Assembly (NCBI GenBank): GCA_910580075.1
Contig: CAJTVR010000050.1
Location: forward strand, 8,957 to 34,480
Direction: 5' to 3'
DNA from: an uncultured Eubacterium sp.
Lineage (GTDB): Bacteria; Bacillota; Clostridia; Lachnospirales; Lachnospiraceae
Length of the DNA stretch: 25,524 nt
Part shown: in pieces, positions 23,426-25,524 of the stretch
Numbering within the stretch: the first letter of the stretch is position 1
Layout: each line of letters starts with the position of its first letter
Made by a program: the position numbers and the translations under genes
The notes under the pieces: generated by a model
What the model was told of the DNA's origin: nothing
The model's database searches: none
What the model saw: only the letters and a program-made list of their open reading frames with translations

Positions 23426-23588
23426 AAAAGGAAGGATATCCTGTCTGTTTGATGCAGATGTTCTGAAAAGGAAGGATATCTGTCTTTTTGATATAAATGT
23501 TCTGAGCCGGCTGGACAGCTGATTTTTTCATACGTATGTTCTGAGCTTGCAGGATAGTTGACTTTTTGATACAGATGTTCTAAGATTT
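23426..23588 (+). repeat. Four tandem repeats with a 39-bp period upstream of the MATE gene
   Basis: The word ATGTTCT recurs at 23458, 23497, 23536 and 23575, exactly 39 bp apart each time. Each copy is preceded by a T-rich stretch and GAT(A/G)-type sequence and followed by GA or AG. Units 1 and 2 share GGAAGGATATC; units 3 and 4 are more diverged. All reading frames have stops, so they are not coding. Confidence 0.75.
23558..23586 (+). promoter_or_regulatory. Possible promoter of the MATE gene
   Basis: TTGACT at 23558-23563, a 17-bp spacer and TAAGAT at 23581-23586 fall inside and just past the last 39-bp repeat, about 80 bp before the chosen start. The other repeat copies lack a good -35 box. 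Confidence 0.45.
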
Positions 23589-23666
23589 AGCTAAATTGTC
23601 ATTGGATGAGTTTATCAGGCACGCAGCCGCAGGAAAATGAATCAGATGCAGCAGGAGGTAAATTAT

Positions 23667-25070
23667 TTGAGCGGAAAGGAAAAACGTACACAGGTGATTA
23701 ACGGAGAGCCGTTAACGTATAAACAGCAGGCTGGACTTGTTATACGTCTGAGCATTCCCGCCATTCTTGCAGAAATCAGCTCTATTGTAATGCAGTATAT
23801 CGATGCTGCTATGGTTGGAAGTCTTGGGAAAAATGCAACGGCGTCTATTGGGCTGATGTCCAGTACGACATGGATGGTAGGAGGATTCTGTATCAGTGTG
23901 GCTATGGGTTTTTCTGTACAGACCGCACAGTATATCGGGGCAAAAGATGACAAATCGGCAGGCAGTGTGCTGCGTCAGTCACTGTCTGTTTCGTTAGTGT
24001 CTGCATTGCTGGTTACCATGATCTGCATAATGATCAGCGGAAAGCTTCCGTACTGGCTGGGCGGGGCGCAGGAAGTATGTCCGGATGCGTCCCGGTATTT
24101 TTTTATTTATTCCTGTGCGATACCGGCCGTACAGTTCCGGCAGCTGGGAGGGAATATGCTGCAGTGCAGCGGAGATATGAAGACACCGAGTATGCTGAAT
24201 GCTCTGATGTGCGTATTTGATGTGATATTTAATTATTTTCTTATTTTTCCGGAACGAAACATGGAAATCTGGAAATGGGAAATCAGTATACCGGGAGTAG
24301 GCATGGGTGTAGCAGGTGCTGCTTTGGGGACCGCTTTATCGGAAGCTGTGACAGCTGCATTTATGCTTTATATGCTCTGTTTCCGCTCAGAAGTACTGCG
24401 TGTGACAAAGAAGGGAAGCTGGGCATTAGATAAAAACTGTCTGAAAAAAGCGGTACGCATTTCTCTGCCAATGGCATTTGAGCACGGCGTAGTCAGCGGG
24501 GCACAGATTGTTTCAACAAAAATCGTAGCGCCTCTTGGAACTGTGGCAGTAGCAGCTAATTCTCTGGCAGTAACCGCTGAGAGTCTTTGTTATATGCCTG
24601 GCTATGGCGTAGCAGCAGCTGCGACGACACTTGTAGGACAGAGTATCGGGGCAAAGAAAAAAGACCAGGCAAGGTGTTTTGCAAGGCTGTCAGTGATGCT
24701 TGGCGCTTTAATGATGTCAGCAGCGGCGTTCCTGATGTATCTGTGTGCTCCTCAGATGTTTGGAATGCTGACACCAGATCCTGCAGTCCGGGGACTTGGC
24801 ATTAAGGTGCTGCGTATAGAGGTGTTTGCCGAACCGTTTTTCGCCTGTTCAATCGTGGCAGCCGGGGCTTTAAGAGGTGCGGGGGATACGCTTGTACCAA
24901 GTATTATGAACCTGCTCAGCATGTGGGGGATACGAATTACAATGGCAGCGTATCTTGCGCCGCGTATTGGACTGACGGGAGTATGGACTGCTATGTGTGT
25001 GGAACTGAGTATCAGGGGCATACTGTTTTTAGTAAGGCTGTTTCGGGAAAAATGGCTGGAATGTTACTAG
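23667..25070 (+). CDS. MATE-family multidrug/Na+ or H+ antiporter
   Basis: About 467 aa, 12 hydrophobic segments, of the MATE (NorM/DinF-like) family that exports cationic drugs or metabolites with Na+ or H+ exchange. Family blocks are SIPAILAEISSIVMQYIDAAMVGSLG near the N terminus, GFSVQTAQYIGA, a second-half counterpart GVAAAATTLVGQSIGA, and ALRGAGDTLVPSIMN. The best start is TTG 23667, 8 nt after a perfect AGGAGG (23653-23658). Upstream ATGs at 23637 and 23646 are in frame but poorly spaced from any ribosome binding site. Substrate cannot be predicted. Confidence 0.93.
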   Translation: MSGKEKRTQVINGEPLTYKQQAGLVIRLSIPAILAEISSIVMQYIDAAMVGSLGKNATASIGLMSSTTWMVGGFCISVAMGFSVQTAQYIGAKDDKSAGSVLRQSLSVSLVSALLVTMICIMISGKLPYWLGGAQEVCPDASRYFFIYSCAIPAVQFRQLGGNMLQCSGDMKTPSMLNALMCVFDVIFNYFLIFPERNMEIWKWEISIPGVGMGVAGAALGTALSEAVTAAFMLYMLCFRSEVLRVTKKGSWALDKNCLKKAVRISLPMAFEHGVVSGAQIVSTKIVAPLGTVAVAANSLAVTAESLCYMPGYGVAAAATTLVGQSIGAKKKDQARCFARLSVMLGALMMSAAAFLMYLCAPQMFGMLTPDPAVRGLGIKVLRIEVFAEPFFACSIVAAGALRGAGDTLVPSIMNLLSMWGIRITMAAYLAPRIGLTGVWTAMCVELSIRGILFLVRLFREKWLECY

Positions 25071-25114
25071 AATTCTATACATAGAAAAAAATTTAAAAAA
25101 TTTAAAAAAACATA

Positions 25115-25143
25115 TTGACAAATTACAAAAATACATGTAGAAT
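25115..25143 (+). promoter_or_regulatory. Promoter of tRNA-Ser
   Basis: TTGACA at 25115-25120, a 17-bp spacer and TAGAAT at 25138-25143, about 53 bp before the tRNA. A near-consensus sigma-A promoter. Confidence 0.85.
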
Positions 25144-25195
25144 GACTCTTGCGTTGTGACGCATAACAATTTTAAAGCGAACAAGCACAGACTTT

Positions 25196-25283
25196 GGAGA
25201 AGTACTCAAGTGGCCGAAGAGGTGCCCCTGCTAAGGGTATAGGTCGGGTAACCGGCGCGAGGGTTCAAATCCCTCCTTCTCCG
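25196..25283 (+). tRNA. tRNA-Ser (anticodon GCU)
   Basis: An 88-nt class II tRNA. The acceptor GGAGAAG pairs with CTTCTCC, followed by discriminator G. The anticodon stem-loop CCCCTGCTAAGGG gives anticodon GCT, reading AGC/AGU. A long variable arm (TATAGGTCGGGTAACCGGCG region) and a T-arm GAGGGTTCAAATCCCTC complete the fold. The 3' CCA is not encoded. Confidence 0.96.
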
Positions 25284-25332
25284 TTTATTTTTTGAAAATA
25301 CCAAATTATTACAAAAAAATATAAAAAAGGTA

Positions 25333-25361
25333 TTGACAAAAAATACAAAAAATGTTAATCT
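25333..25361 (+). promoter_or_regulatory. Upstream promoter of a probable rRNA operon
   Basis: TTGACA at 25333-25338 with TAATCT at 25356-25361 after 17 bp; TATAAA at 25361 is nearby but too far. It is embedded in A/T tracts typical of UP-element regions. Confidence 0.6.
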
Positions 25362-25416
25362 ATAAAAGTTGCAGCGAGTCAGCAAAAAGATAAAAATAAA
25401 AAAGTTAAAAAAGTTG

Positions 25417-25445
25417 TTGACAAGCACAAAAAAATCTGATACAAT
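25417..25445 (+). promoter_or_regulatory. Second promoter of a probable rRNA operon
   Basis: TTGACA at 25417-25422, a 17-bp spacer and TACAAT at 25440-25445, a near-perfect pair 84 bp after the first. The downstream sequence to the window end (ACATTGATAACTGAACAGTG and so on) resembles the leader before 16S rRNA in Clostridia. The rRNA itself is beyond the window, so the operon is inferred. Confidence 0.75.
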
Positions 25446-25524
25446 ATCAAAGCCGCAGCCGAGAAACAACAGCGGCAGACAGAACATTGATAACTGAACA
25501 GTGAAATAACCTTGAAAGATTCAA

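Noticed and set aside
25206..25487. 93-codon minus-strand open frame over the tRNA
   Set aside because: It is antisense to tRNA-Ser and its A/T-rich promoters, a familiar false prediction.

Overview
The window is the chromosomal replication-origin neighbourhood of a low-to-moderate-GC Firmicute. It carries the canonical block rsmG-mnmG-mnmE-jag-yidC-yidD-rnpA-rpmH on the minus strand, oriC, then dnaA-dnaN-yaaA-recF-gyrB-gyrA on the plus strand. The protein sequences, the two-subunit class I fumarase, the tRNA without encoded CCA and the promoter style suggest Clostridia, most likely Lachnospiraceae. The genus cannot be fixed from the sequence alone.

Left arm (1-3200) is the accessory part. 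It opens with a tandem array of about 56-bp units that carry two near-perfect parS (ParB-binding) sites and two decayed ones. Next come a long imperfect palindrome (461-725), an alpha/beta-hydrolase-fold gene whose catalytic motifs look decayed, a second related palindromic element (about 1919-2262), and an XRE regulator overlapping a small membrane protein gene. No parA/parB is inside the window. The parS array suggests they lie close by, outside it.

Core (3200-10620, minus strand): 16S rRNA methyltransferase RsmG, the tRNA wobble-uridine enzymes MnmG and MnmE, the RNA-binding protein Jag/KhpB, the membrane insertase YidC with YidD, RNase P protein and ribosomal protein L34. Strong promoters are visible before rpmH and before mnmE, with a terminator between jag and mnmE and another after rsmG. 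MnmG is about 798 aa because of an in-frame, low-complexity insertion of about 150 residues that contains three 54-bp DNA repeats. This is the most unusual coding feature in the window.

Origin (10620-12842): seven exact or one-mismatch DnaA boxes lie upstream of dnaA. Downstream of dnaA, four perfect boxes form a symmetrical 44-bp palindrome before an AT-rich stretch and dnaN. Transcription diverges from this region on both sides, as expected for bidirectional replication.

Right arm (12843-25524): sliding clamp, S4-domain YaaA, RecF and both gyrase subunits, then fumarate hydratase alpha and beta closely behind gyrA. A large hairpin terminator separates these from a convergent NhaC-type Na+/H+ antiporter gene with a long leader holding a 5-codon mini-ORF. 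A MATE efflux gene follows, preceded by four degenerate repeats with an exact 39-bp period. The window ends with tRNA-Ser(GCU) and two sigma-A-type promoters with leader sequence that look like the start of an rRNA operon.

I found no convincing wholly new multi-gene system. The best leads are the MnmG insertion, the parS tandem array, the 39-bp repeats before the MATE gene, the nhaC leader and the pair of palindromic elements around the degenerate hydrolase.
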